From positions 1 through 8,486 of the forward strand of contig JAESTY010000117.1 of NCBI GenBank assembly GCA_016763355.1: 8,486 nucleotides of DNA, read 5' to 3'. Position numbers and translations under genes: made by a program. The notes beneath the pieces are model-generated. The model was not told where the DNA came from. It did no database searches and saw nothing but the letters and a program-made list of their open reading frames with translations. Of the stretch, positions 1 through 7,238 are shown piece after piece. This DNA comes from Immundisolibacteraceae bacterium (lineage in GTDB: Bacteria; Pseudomonadota; Gammaproteobacteria; Immundisolibacterales; Immundisolibacteraceae). The number at the start of each line of letters is the position of its first letter. The stretch's first letter is position 1.

Positions 1-733
1 AATCATTAATGCTATTGGGGATTGACTGGCTGATCAGAGATCGGATATCGGCCCAGGGTGGCAAACCACGTAGGAAGCCGTTGCTGCGGGCATGACGAAA
101 GGCCAGCAGAAAATAGGTAGCGGTGCCCAATGCCACCGCAATGGCTGATGCCAGACCTGCGCCGGTGACGCCCATGGCGGGGGCACCAAAATGGCCAAAT
201 ATGAGCACATAATTGAGCACAATGTTGCTGGTGTGAATCACCAGCAGGGTCGTTAAATAGAGTCTTGACTGGTCAATCGCATTCCAGTATCCGCGAAAGG
301 CGTAATTCATGCCGACAAACACGGTGGCCAGAATGCGTACTTCAAAGTAGGGCACGCCGGCGGCGATGACTTGCGGGTCGGGATTGAGCAGCGGGTAAAA
401 ATAAGGCGCCGCAAAGATAAGAACGGCACTTAAAAACGGCGATACCAACAGGATAATCAGCAATGCTGCATTGAGCACCTGGGCCGATTCATGCAGGCGG
501 TCCTGGCCTTTTCTGTGGGCCGCTATAGTTTGCACTGCCCGCGAAAAACCTATCACCACTGCCTGGCCAGCAAACACCACCAGGCCACCGAGACCGACCG
601 CCGCCAGCGCAGCATCGCCAAGTTGCCCGACCATGGCGGTATCCACCAGGTTGAGAATGCTTTGCGAGACCATGGCACCGATGATCGGCAGCGCCAGTTG
701 CAGAATATGACGACGCCGATCGGATCTGTTCAT
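1..733 (-). CDS. MATE-family multidrug/Na+ efflux protein, N-terminal part (runs off left edge)
   Basis: The visible 244 residues are the N-terminal half of an inner-membrane exporter of the MATE (NorM/DinF) family, which expels cationic drugs or metabolites in exchange for Na+ or H+. The first helix reads LALPIIGAMVSQSILNLVDT (residues 13-32) and is followed by AMVGQLGDAALAAVGLG (33-49), the typical MATE opening. Further hydrophobic segments lie at about 50-66, 86-110, 133-146, 160-180 and 190-212. NIVLNYVLIFGHFG (170-183) followed by a GVTGAGLASA stretch is also characteristic. Family members are about 450 residues, so roughly half is missing beyond the window. I chose the ATG at 733 because AGGG lies 5 bases upstream. 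An in-frame ATG at 751 has no ribosome binding site and would add six residues. The gene follows the metB-like gene by 44 bp on the same strand and is probably co-transcribed. The substrate cannot be read from the sequence. Confidence 0.9.
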   Translation of the reverse strand, partial: MNRSDRRRHILQLALPIIGAMVSQSILNLVDTAMVGQLGDAALAAVGLGGLVVFAGQAVVIGFSRAVQTIAAHRKGQDRLHESAQVLNAALLIILLVSPFLSAVLIFAAPYFYPLLNPDPQVIAAGVPYFEVRILATVFVGMNYAFRGYWNAIDQSRLYLTTLLVIHTSNIVLNYVLIFGHFGAPAMGVTGAGLASAIAVALGTATYFLLAFRHARSNGFLRGLPPWADIRSLISQSIPNSIND

Positions 734-738
734 CAGCG

Positions 739-742
739 CCCT
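739..742 (-). promoter_or_regulatory. Ribosome binding site that sets the MATE start
   Basis: On the minus strand AGGG lies 5 bases before the ATG at 733. The competing upstream ATG at 751 has no purine-rich sequence at a useful distance, so this site favours the shorter start. Confidence 0.5.
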
Positions 743-777
743 GCTATTCATTAACAGTTCATGTTCAGCGAATGGCC

Positions 778-1950
778 TCAGGCAATCGCGGCGAACGCCT
801 GTTCCATATCGGCAATTAAATCGCTGATTGCTTCGATGCCAGCGGAGACCCGAATCGTGCAGGGTTTAATGCCAGCGGCTTCAAGTCCTTCTGGAGTCAT
901 GGCTGCGTGGCTCATGCTGGCAGGGTGTTCAATTAGACTCTCAACACCGCCTAGAGATTCAGCAAATGAGTAGAGCGATAATTGGGCGATAAACGCCTGC
1001 GCCCGTTCTTCACCGCCGCTGATATCAAAGCTGAGCATGCCGCCAAAACCCTTTTGCTGACGACAGGCCAATTGGTGGTCCGGATGGCTGGTTAAACCGG
1101 GGTAATAAACCTGCTCGATTTCGGGGCGCTGGTCGAGGTATTTTGCCAGTGCGTTGCCGTTCTCTTCGTGGGCACGCATGCGCACACTGAGAGTTTTTAC
1201 GCCCCGCAGCACTAGCCAGGCGTCAATCGGCGAACAGGTGGTGCCGAGTGCGTTACACATAGCAGCGACCTGCTCAGCCATTTCAGTGGTTGCTGAGATA
1301 ATCGCCCCACCGACCACGTCGCTATGACCATTCGGGTACTTGGTGGTTGAATGCACCACTATGTCAGTGCCGAGCTCAATTGGCAGCTGCAGGAGCGGGG
1401 TTAAAAAGGTGTTATCGGCAATGGTCAGCAGCTTATGCTTTTTAGCAATATTGCAAACCGCTTCGATATCGGTCAGGTTCAACAGTGGGTTGCTCGGGGT
1501 TTCAATCCAGATAGCCGCTGTTTCAGGCCGAATCGCGGCCTCAATGGCATTTAGGACGCTCATATCGACCTGGGTGACCTGCATCGCCCGGTTCGGCATG
1601 ATGCTGTTAAACAGTCGAAAAGTGCCGCCGTAGATTTCGTTACCAGCAACAATATGGGCGTTTTCTGGCAGCAGATGCAGTGCTGAGCTGATTGCACTCA
1701 TGCCCGTAGAGGTTGCGGTGCAGCCAGCGCCGCCTTCGAGGCTGGCAAGGTTTTCTTCCAGCGCATCACGAGTTGGGTTGCGGGTGCGGGTGTAATCGTA
1801 GCCACTGGTCTGCCCCGGACCTTCGAAATAGAAGGTAGAAGAGGGGTAAATGGGGGTCACTACTGAGTTGTATTGCTCATCAATGTAGACCCCACCATGA
1901 ACACAGCGGGACGCAAATTCGAGGTTACTGGTGTCGATTTCTTTTTTCAC
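778..1950 (-). CDS. metB: Cystathionine gamma-synthase-like PLP enzyme (Cys/Met metabolism family)
   Basis: This 390-residue protein is a fold-type I PLP enzyme of the Cys/Met metabolism family. MetB joins an activated homoserine to cysteine to make cystathionine in cytosolic methionine synthesis. The PLP lysine is K204 in HSTTKYPNGHSDVVGG. Y53 and R55 in YTRTRNPT would hold the cofactor phosphate of the neighbouring subunit. G83-M84 lie in STGMSAI, Y107 stacks on the ring, D179 in ADNTF contacts the pyridine nitrogen, and R367 in IRVSAG binds the substrate carboxylate. AESLGGVESLI (330-340) and RQQKGFGGMLSF (298-309) closely resemble E. coli MetB, and the length fits (MetB is 386 residues). 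E337 also occurs in cystathionine gamma-lyases, so a lyase role is possible. The start is a GTG with a weak ribosome binding site; no better in-frame start was found. The MATE exporter gene follows 44 bp downstream. No MetJ-like operator was seen. Confidence 0.9.
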   Translation of the reverse strand: MKKEIDTSNLEFASRCVHGGVYIDEQYNSVVTPIYPSSTFYFEGPGQTSGYDYTRTRNPTRDALEENLASLEGGAGCTATSTGMSAISSALHLLPENAHIVAGNEIYGGTFRLFNSIMPNRAMQVTQVDMSVLNAIEAAIRPETAAIWIETPSNPLLNLTDIEAVCNIAKKHKLLTIADNTFLTPLLQLPIELGTDIVVHSTTKYPNGHSDVVGGAIISATTEMAEQVAAMCNALGTTCSPIDAWLVLRGVKTLSVRMRAHEENGNALAKYLDQRPEIEQVYYPGLTSHPDHQLACRQQKGFGGMLSFDISGGEERAQAFIAQLSLYSFAESLGGVESLIEHPASMSHAAMTPEGLEAAGIKPCTIRVSAGIEAISDLIADMEQAFAAIA

Positions 1951-2119
1951 GGGGTCACTTTTTTTAAATTAAGATGTAGGAAATAGATCGAGCTACGGCG
2001 AGACTCAAAGGCGCCGAATTTACCTTCTTCAATCACTGAAAAAGCTAGCGGCGCGCAAGTGTAACAATTTGATTTTCAGAGTAAAGATATACGTTTTCTA
2101 AAATTAGGGGTCGGCGCTG
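1951..2119. promoter_or_regulatory. Divergent intergenic region between metB-like gene and mak
   Basis: This 169-bp AT-rich spacer must hold promoters for both divergent transcripts. A weak minus-strand candidate is TTGAGT (2003-2008) with TATTTC (1980-1985) at 17-base spacing; the -10 box is poor. On the plus strand TTGATT (2069-2074) and the AT-rich stretch 2082-2104 are suggestive, but no pair has proper spacing. AGGGG at 2106-2110 is the mak ribosome binding site, 9 bases before its ATG. No riboswitch, tRNA or clear operator was seen. Confidence 0.4.
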
Positions 2120-3043
2120 ATGAACCGGATTGGAGTCGATTTGGGGGGCACCAAAATAGCGGTTGCGGTGATGTCGCCGGAAGGCGATGTGTTGTTTGAA
2201 AACAGATTGCTAACTCCGATTGGGGATTACCACGCTACCTTGGCGGCAATCGTTACTCTGGTGAGGGAGGCCGAGACTGCAGTTGGTATGGTCGCTGGTA
2301 GCGGCCCGGTAGGTATTGGCATTCCCGGGGCCGAGTCGGCAGGTGACGCAACCATCAAAAATGCCAACTCAACTGTTTTGAATGGTCAGGCTTTTCATCG
2401 CGATCTTGCCGAGTTGCTGCAACAGCCTTTGCGGCTAGCCAATGATGCTAACTGTCTGGCGTTATCGGAGGCATTTGATGGCGCTGGCGCGAATGCCAAA
2501 GTGGTGTTTGGGGTTATTCTAGGCACCGGTGTGGGTGGTGGCCTGGTCATCAACGGCGCGCTTATCGGCGGGGCTAATCGAATTGCCGGAGAGTGGGGCC
2601 ACAATCCGCTGCCTTGGCCACAAGCGGATGAGCAGCCCGGGCAGACTTGTTACTGCGGTGCAACCGGTTGTATTGAAACCTGGCTTAGCGGCCCGGCGCT
2701 GTTGGCCGATTACCGGCGAAATGGCGGTGGTGTGGATGTGATTAGCGCTGCAGCTGTTTGTGACCAGGTGGGTACCGGCGATGGTATTGCAGAAGCGGTA
2801 TTAAAACGTTACTACCAGCGTTTGGCGCGTGGTTTAGCAGCGGTGATAAATCTTATTGATCCAGATGTCATCGTGGTTGGCGGTGGGCTTTCTAATCATC
2901 TGCCTATTTATCAACAGGTGCCAGCGCTCTGGCATCGATGGGTGTTCTCTGATCGGGTCGATACCCGTTTATGCCGGGCAGATCATGGGGATGCCAGCGG
3001 CGTGCGTGGTGCTGCACGACTTTGGGGCCTGGACGATTATTAA
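2120..3043 (+). CDS. mak: Fructokinase, ROK family (Mak type)
   Basis: This is a 307-residue cytosolic sugar kinase that would phosphorylate fructose (or mannose) with ATP, feeding fructose 6-phosphate into central metabolism. The phosphate loop DLGGTK is at 7-12 and a second glycine-rich nucleotide segment, GTGVGGG, at 135-141. The catalytic base is D109 in LANDANC. The ROK zinc site is complete: H161 in EWGHNPLPW plus C177, C179 and C184 in CYCGATGC, followed by E186. The segments KNANSTVLNGQ, LANDANCLALSEA and DPDVIVVGGGLSN and the ending HGDASGVRGAARLW match the layout of E. coli Mak (formerly YajF) almost block for block, and the length is the same class (about 302). The ATG at 2120 has AGGGG 9 bases upstream. 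The gene stands alone on its strand, diverging from the metB-like gene and converging on the YihY gene. Nothing appears broken. Confidence 0.95.
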   Translation: MNRIGVDLGGTKIAVAVMSPEGDVLFENRLLTPIGDYHATLAAIVTLVREAETAVGMVAGSGPVGIGIPGAESAGDATIKNANSTVLNGQAFHRDLAELLQQPLRLANDANCLALSEAFDGAGANAKVVFGVILGTGVGGGLVINGALIGGANRIAGEWGHNPLPWPQADEQPGQTCYCGATGCIETWLSGPALLADYRRNGGGVDVISAAAVCDQVGTGDGIAEAVLKRYYQRLARGLAAVINLIDPDVIVVGGGLSNHLPIYQQVPALWHRWVFSDRVDTRLCRADHGDASGVRGAARLWGLDDY

Positions 3044-3059
3044 CAATCAGGTCGGATAG

Positions 3060-4427
3060 TTAAGTACTGGGCAAAGCCGAATTTGAATTCTCGACAGTTG
3101 CTGTGTTAGCCGAGAGTAGTTGGCGCAATGTCTGCCCAGCGACTGCGTCGAATGCACCGTCCTGCCAGCGCTGCTGAACTTGCTGAGCGGCGGCTATCTG
3201 CTGTAATTGTGGCGCAACAGAGCTACCGCTGCGGCTCTGACGAAGTTGCTGTAGCAAACTTCCAATGCCGACCTGGTCCGGATCCCGGCTTAGAATCCAC
3301 AGCGATGGCTGGTCTTGACTGCGTTTTAGCAGGCCCAGTGTTTGTAAGGTGGTGAGGGTGGTCATGATGGACTCTTCCGGTAGACCGATTTGGTCACTCA
3401 GTGATGAAGTGGTTAAACCGGCGTCGCCGCTTACAAACCGATCGCCGACCAGGCTAAGCAGGGCTAATGCCAGGTACTCCTGCTGTTCGCTGTTTAAGGA
3501 CTCCAGTCGATGACCACTGCGCAGATACTGAGGGTTCTGCACATAAAAGGCGACCTGGGCGCCAATCAGCAGAATTAGCCAGCTCCAGTAGAGCCAGACC
3601 AGAAACAGAATTAGAATCGCGAAGCTGGAATAAATTGCCAGGGTGGCGGATGAGCCAAAAATCAGGCTGAAGGTTTTGCCCAGAGTTTCCCAGAGAATAC
3701 CCGCCACTAGCGCACCAGGTAGGGCGCAATTGAGTTTGACCCGGGTATTGGCGATGAACATATAGACAAACGTAAAGGCCAGCGTAATCAGCAGATAGGG
3801 CACCATCTGGGTGGCCAGCAACAGTAAAGTGCCAAAGGGTTCGATGCTGGCAATTTTGAGCACAAATTTGTTATTTAAGGCCGCACCGGTGGCGGTGAGA
3901 GCGGCACCAACTAATAGTGGCCCGATCAGCAGGACAATAAAAAAATCGCTAAAACGGCGGGCGAAGTGGCGTGACTGGTTGACGTGCCAGATAAAATTAA
4001 ACGCACCTTCAATCTTTTGCAGCAGGCTGACCACTGTCCAGATCAGCACCAGCAGGCCAATAGTACCCAGCGCACCGGCATTGACGTTGTTAACAAAACC
4101 CAGCAGGGTGCCAACGATCTCTTCACCCTGCGCGCCCATTGGAGCGACGAAATTAAGCAGCATGGGTTCTAGCTGGTTATCGACCACACCGAGTCCTTTG
4201 ACCAGAGAAAAACTGATCGCCAGTAGTGGCACCATTGATAGCAGGGTTGAATAGACCATGCCCATGGCTCGCAGCGTAATCTGACCTTCAAACAGATCGC
4301 GAACAACAGCCGTGATAACCCTCATGGTGACGATTACCCATCGGCCTGGTTGTGAACTTTGGCCTAGATCGCGGGCCCACAGATGCTGCTCTAGTCTTGC
4401 GGAAAGTGTCGCTTTGGTTGTAGCCAT
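3060..4427 (-). CDS. YihY/virulence factor BrkB family inner-membrane protein with C-terminal winged-helix-like region
   Basis: This 455-residue protein belongs to the YihY/BrkB family (UPF0761), once misnamed ribonuclease BN. Its biochemical role is not settled; transport or envelope functions have been suggested. The family core covers about residues 38-295: VVRDLFEGQITLRAMGMVYS (41-60), then hydrophobic helices near 57-78, 117-137, 160-184, 198-226, 233-256 and 262-294. Typical family signs are the first helix ending in SMVPLLA and the conserved QKIEGAFNFIW (137-147). The part from about 310 to 400 looks soluble and helix-rich; LSDQIGLPEESIMTTLTTLQ with LGLLKR resembles a winged-helix fold, as in long members of the family (E. 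coli YihY is only 290 residues). The last 50 residues are Gln/Ser-rich and low in order. Its ATG is 19 bp after the broken antiporter and lacks a clear ribosome binding site, so translation may once have been coupled to that gene. It converges with mak. Confidence 0.92.
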   Translation of the reverse strand: MATTKATLSARLEQHLWARDLGQSSQPGRWVIVTMRVITAVVRDLFEGQITLRAMGMVYSTLLSMVPLLAISFSLVKGLGVVDNQLEPMLLNFVAPMGAQGEEIVGTLLGFVNNVNAGALGTIGLLVLIWTVVSLLQKIEGAFNFIWHVNQSRHFARRFSDFFIVLLIGPLLVGAALTATGAALNNKFVLKIASIEPFGTLLLLATQMVPYLLITLAFTFVYMFIANTRVKLNCALPGALVAGILWETLGKTFSLIFGSSATLAIYSSFAILILFLVWLYWSWLILLIGAQVAFYVQNPQYLRSGHRLESLNSEQQEYLALALLSLVGDRFVSGDAGLTTSSLSDQIGLPEESIMTTLTTLQTLGLLKRSQDQPSLWILSRDPDQVGIGSLLQQLRQSRSGSSVAPQLQQIAAAQQVQQRWQDGAFDAVAGQTLRQLLSANTATVENSNSALPST

Positions 4428-4446
4428 AAGATTGCCGGGTTGTTGT

Positions 4447-6316
4447 TTACAGGGCTTTATTGTTTTTAGCTAATGATGAAAAGCAGTGCTTTGACTGATC
4501 TGCAATAGCTGATTGTACGCTGGTGACCGGTTGCGGTGGGCTAGCCGGCACGAAACTGAGCAGGGTATCCCCGGCACTGCCGATCAGCGGTTGCTGTTCG
4601 GTGGCAACAATGATTTTGCCATCGCTCTTTACGCACAGAATTCCGATTGCCCCAAATGGTTGGTCGTCGCGCCAATTCTGCAGTTGGTAATGTTCGGTCA
4701 ATCGAGGTTTTTGAAACTGCCATCCCATGTAATGGCGGCGGATAAGCTCTTCATAACCACTGCGATCGTTAAAGGCTACCTGCCCCCTGAGTTCGACATG
4801 CAGCTTTGATTGCTGGTCTGTGGGGTGACTGCCATTGCCACTGCTTAATTGAAACACCCGTTGCCAGCCCATCTTGGTGGACTGTACGGTGCAAACCAGC
4901 GCGTTATAGGCGTCATTGTCACTCACGGCTAGTAGAGTTTCCATTTCAACCAGTTGCAAAGAGTGTTCGGCGTTAGCAGACAGAATTTCGCCGTAAAAAA
5001 ACCGGCACATTTGCCAGCCGGGCTTTTCGTAACCGTTGCCAGGAGTTATCGGTTAATAACACCGGGACCCCCAACTCATGCAGTTGCTTACATAGATCAC
5101 TGCACCATGGTGATGCACCGACCACCAGCACACCGTTGCGGTCGACGCTGGCTAGCCCGAGCAGACGGCCCCAGCGGGCAATACTCAATCCATGCAGCAC
5201 CACGGTGACCACAATCAGGCTGAAGGTCAGCGGCACCAGCAATTCCGCCCCGGCTTTATCAACTCTGGCGCAAATACGCCGGCGACGGCTGCAGCTACGA
5301 TGCCGCGTGGCGCAATCCAGGCCGGCAATAAACGCTCTTTGAGGGTTAAGTCGCTGCCTATTGTGGCCAGTAAAATGGTAGCGGGCAGAACCAGAAAAAG
5401 AATGGCTGCAATCAGCGCTGCGCTGGGCCAGGTCATTGCCTGAAATCCGCTGGGGTCGATATTAGCGGTCAAAGTGATGAATAGCGCCGACACCAGCATT
5501 AAGGTCATGTACTCCTTAAAAGCGCCGAATTTCGGCCATGCTTGGCAGGTTCATGTTGCCAATCATCAGTCCCATGGCGGTGACCGCCAGCAGTCCGGCA
5601 TCTTCTAACCAGTGATTGGTAACCACGAACAGTGCCAGTAATATGGCAATCAGAGCAGGACCTTTGAGGTGTTCGGCAACCTGGCCACCGCGAAACGCCA
5701 GGCCGGCCAGATATCCGGCTGCAAGTCCCATTGTTGTGGCCAGTAGCAGCTAGCCCAGGTTGGCCATTAGCTCTGCGGGGCTGGTGCCGCCGTAAATGAG
5801 CCCGTGAAATACCAATACCGCCAACACCGCCCCAAGGGGGTCGTTAGCGATGCCTTCCCATTTGAGCAGCGCGGCGGGCTTTTGTTTGAGTTTGGCGTGG
5901 CGTAACAGGGGCAGGATTACGGTAGGCCCGGTAACCACGATAATGGCTGCAAATAGACTGGCGATTGGCCAGTCAAGGCCACCAATAAAGTGCGCTGCCA
6001 GGCTGCCGAGCAACCAGGCGATCGGAATTTCCAGTATGGCCAGTCGGCGAATAATGGGTCGGGTTTCGGTTAGCTCGTGAAAGTGAAGATTAAGATCACT
6101 TTCAAACAGAATAATGGCAACACCGAGTTTGACCGCCGGCATCAATAGCTCACCAAATTGCTGGCCAGGATTAAGTACCCCGGTTGCTGGACCGAGCAGT
6201 AAGCCGCAGGCCAGCAGCAGGACCAGCGCGGGAAGGTGCAGGCGATGGGCAATCCATTGGCAACCAATGCCGGCAATCAGGATCAACGCCAGAGTATCGA
6301 CAGGTTGGATCACCAC
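4447..6316 (-). pseudogene. CPA1-type Na+/H+ antiporter with TrkA-like cytoplasmic domain, disrupted by four lesions
   Basis: Joined across its breaks, this gene encodes a 622-residue inner-membrane antiporter that would exchange cytosolic Na+ or K+ for protons. It begins at a GTG (6316). The first 188 residues include LHLPALVLLLACGLLLGP, TGPTVILPLLR (129-139) and the ion-binding WEGIANDPLG with E154, N158 and D159. An in-frame TAG at 5750-5752 then interrupts it; the same frame continues as LLLATTMGLAAGYLAG. A one-base insertion in a four-A run (5518-5521) turns RRFKEYMTL into RRF-stop. A one-base deletion near 5247-5265 separates GVFAPEL from KAGAELLVPLTF. A one-base insertion in a seven-A run (4995-5001) separates LANVPVF from YGEILSANAEHS. 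The C-terminal third (from about 395) is a TrkA-N-like Rossmann domain with a degenerate nucleotide loop, GASPWCSD. The gene lies between Usp and YihY on one strand. Frameshifts in homopolymers could be sequencing errors, but the amber codon is a substitution and the neighbours are clean, so true decay is likelier. Confidence 0.88.
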
Positions 6317-6389
6317 TATGGGTGTTATCTCTTGGTTTTAGGGCCGGTTAGTGACAGCGATTAGGCCACAAAACACTGCTACTGAAGCG

Positions 6390-6433
6390 TGTCAGTGGCC
6401 TGTCAGTGATCTGTTAGTGATCTGGGAGTGAAC
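6390..6433. repeat. Four imperfect 11-bp direct repeats upstream of the antiporter gene
   Basis: Plus-strand units read TGTCAGTGGCC (6390-6400), TGTCAGTGATC (6401-6411), TGTTAGTGATC (6412-6422) and TGGGAGTGAAC (6423-6433). The shared core is AGTG, mostly YAGTGA. A related single copy, GGTTAGTGACA, lies at 6346-6356. The array is 74 to 117 bases before the antiporter GTG and about one helical turn per unit, so a protein could bind all copies on one face of the DNA. It may be an operator array or a simple tandem duplication; no known factor is recognised. Confidence 0.6.
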
Positions 6434-6447
6434 TGGCAGATTCGCAG

Positions 6448-6463
6448 CAGGAATAAATTCCTG
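6448..6463 (-). other. Stem-loop just after the universal stress protein gene
   Basis: The minus strand reads CAGGAA-TTTA-TTCCTG, a perfect 6-bp stem with a four-base loop, starting 9 bases after the Usp stop codon. No run of T follows, so it is not a standard intrinsic terminator. It could protect or process the 3' end of the Usp message, or be a protein-binding dyad. Confidence 0.4.
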
Positions 6464-6472
6464 GTCGGGATG

Positions 6473-6919
6473 CTATTTTTTTATGTGTAGTGCGAGTACC
6501 GGTTGATGAGCATGGCGTACCACCCGTTCAGTAATTGATCCGATCAGGAATTTACGCAATTCGGAATGGGCATCCGTGGCCATGATGATGACATCAACTG
6601 CCTCCTTATCTGCCGTCACCACGATCTGGTCACTAATACTGCCCTGTGCGATTAAGTGGCGATGTGGCACTGATGAACCAATTGCTTCTTCAACCAGATT
6701 GGCTAGTCGTTGTCCAGCGTGTTCAGCAACCTCCTCCATGCGCAGGTCAATGTCCATCATTTCTACAGGGAATACCGGGTTTTCGACTACGTATAACAGG
6801 ATCAGTGAACCATCATGTTGCCTAGCCAGTTCAACCGCGTAATCGAGCACTTCTGGTCGTGGCTCAATGCAATCCACCGGCACCAGAATTTGATTAAAAC
6901 TTGGGTGATCAACCGTCAT
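6473..6919 (-). CDS. Universal stress protein, UspA family
   Basis: This 148-residue single-domain cytosolic protein has the alpha/beta Usp fold, usually an ATP-binding or dimerising stress regulator. Strand 1 is NQILVPVD (9-16), with D16 at the adenine-contacting position. LILLYVVE (39-46), VDVIIMAT (108-115), RKFLIGSITERVVRHAHQPV (122-141) and a final VLAL strand follow in family order. The phosphate-binding motif G-2x-G-9x-G-S/T is partly lost: A114 and A117 replace the first two glycines, while G127-S128 remain, so ATP binding is uncertain. I chose the ATG at 6919 because GGAG sits 7 bases upstream and the result is normal family length. A GTG at 7030 would add 37 residues but has no ribosome binding site and no family counterpart. 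The gene precedes the antiporter on the same strand by 156 bp; Usp proteins or domains often accompany CPA-type antiporters, so it may have served that transporter. Confidence 0.93.
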   Translation of the reverse strand: MTVDHPSFNQILVPVDCIEPRPEVLDYAVELARQHDGSLILLYVVENPVFPVEMMDIDLRMEEVAEHAGQRLANLVEEAIGSSVPHRHLIAQGSISDQIVVTADKEAVDVIIMATDAHSELRKFLIGSITERVVRHAHQPVLALHIKK

Positions 6920-7238
6920 CTTTTGGCTCCACAGTAAATCGTCTCTAGGTATTTGAGAAGACTGCCCTGATTTAGAGGCGGATTCAACCCCGAGGTTCTG
7001 TTTTGGGCCAATTGATTTGATTGTAAGCACTGGTTAACCGGTTTTGTTTAGTAGGCACCGGGATAGCCGACAGTCAATAACTCGAAATTTTTGGCTCCGA
7101 TCAGCCTGTACCGGTTGCGCATCTGCACCTTCTTCAAGCTTCGACCCACCAGACCGATAGCAACAGACGTCAAAGATAAACAGCTGCACCAGGTAGTCGG
7201 ATTGACCACTGGCGCAATAAAGGGTGAGTCACGGATTG
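6920..7238. promoter_or_regulatory. Divergent intergenic region between Usp and the HExxH protein
   Basis: About 320 bp without a confident gene. On the minus strand, TTGACT (7072-7077) and TACTAA (7048-7053) at 18-base spacing form a weak promoter candidate for Usp. GGTTAACC (7032-7039) and AACCGGTT (7036-7043) are overlapping perfect palindromes just downstream of it and could be an operator. A 24-codon minus-strand reading frame (7048-7122, beginning MRNRYRLIGA) has AAGG close before its ATG but no recognised homology. On the plus strand TTGACC (7202-7207) has no matching -10 box. No terminator or RNA gene was seen. Confidence 0.35.
6927..6930 (-). promoter_or_regulatory. Ribosome binding site that sets the Usp start
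   Basis: GGAG on the minus strand is 7 bases from the ATG at 6919. It is one of the best-placed such sites in the window and argues against the longer GTG start at 7030. Confidence 0.7.

Noticed and set aside
1340..1633. A 97-codon plus-strand open frame opposite the metB-like gene.
   Set aside because: Lies wholly within a conserved enzyme gene on the other strand and resembles nothing.
3041..3062. A shared bidirectional terminator between mak and the YihY gene.
   Set aside because: The 16-bp gap contains no inverted repeat or T-run.
3811..4254. A 147-codon plus-strand open frame opposite the YihY gene.
   Set aside because: It is antisense to a clear membrane-protein gene and its Ser/Pro/Lys-rich translation matches no known fold; a shadow of codon bias.
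4993..5003. The seven-T run followed by A reads U-UUU-UUA in frame, the classical -1 ribosomal frameshift heptamer.
   Set aside because: Restoring the antiporter frame here needs +1 (skipping one T), while this heptamer gives -1, so it would not repair the protein.
4447..5010. A separate 187-residue protein beginning MCRFFYGEIL.
   Set aside because: From its sixth residue it continues the TrkA-like domain of the antiporter, including the strand that follows LANVPVF; it is the downstream piece of the broken gene.
6920..7030. A 37-residue N-terminal extension of the Usp from a GTG at 7030.
   Set aside because: No ribosome binding site, no family counterpart, and a well-placed GGAG precedes the ATG at 6919.
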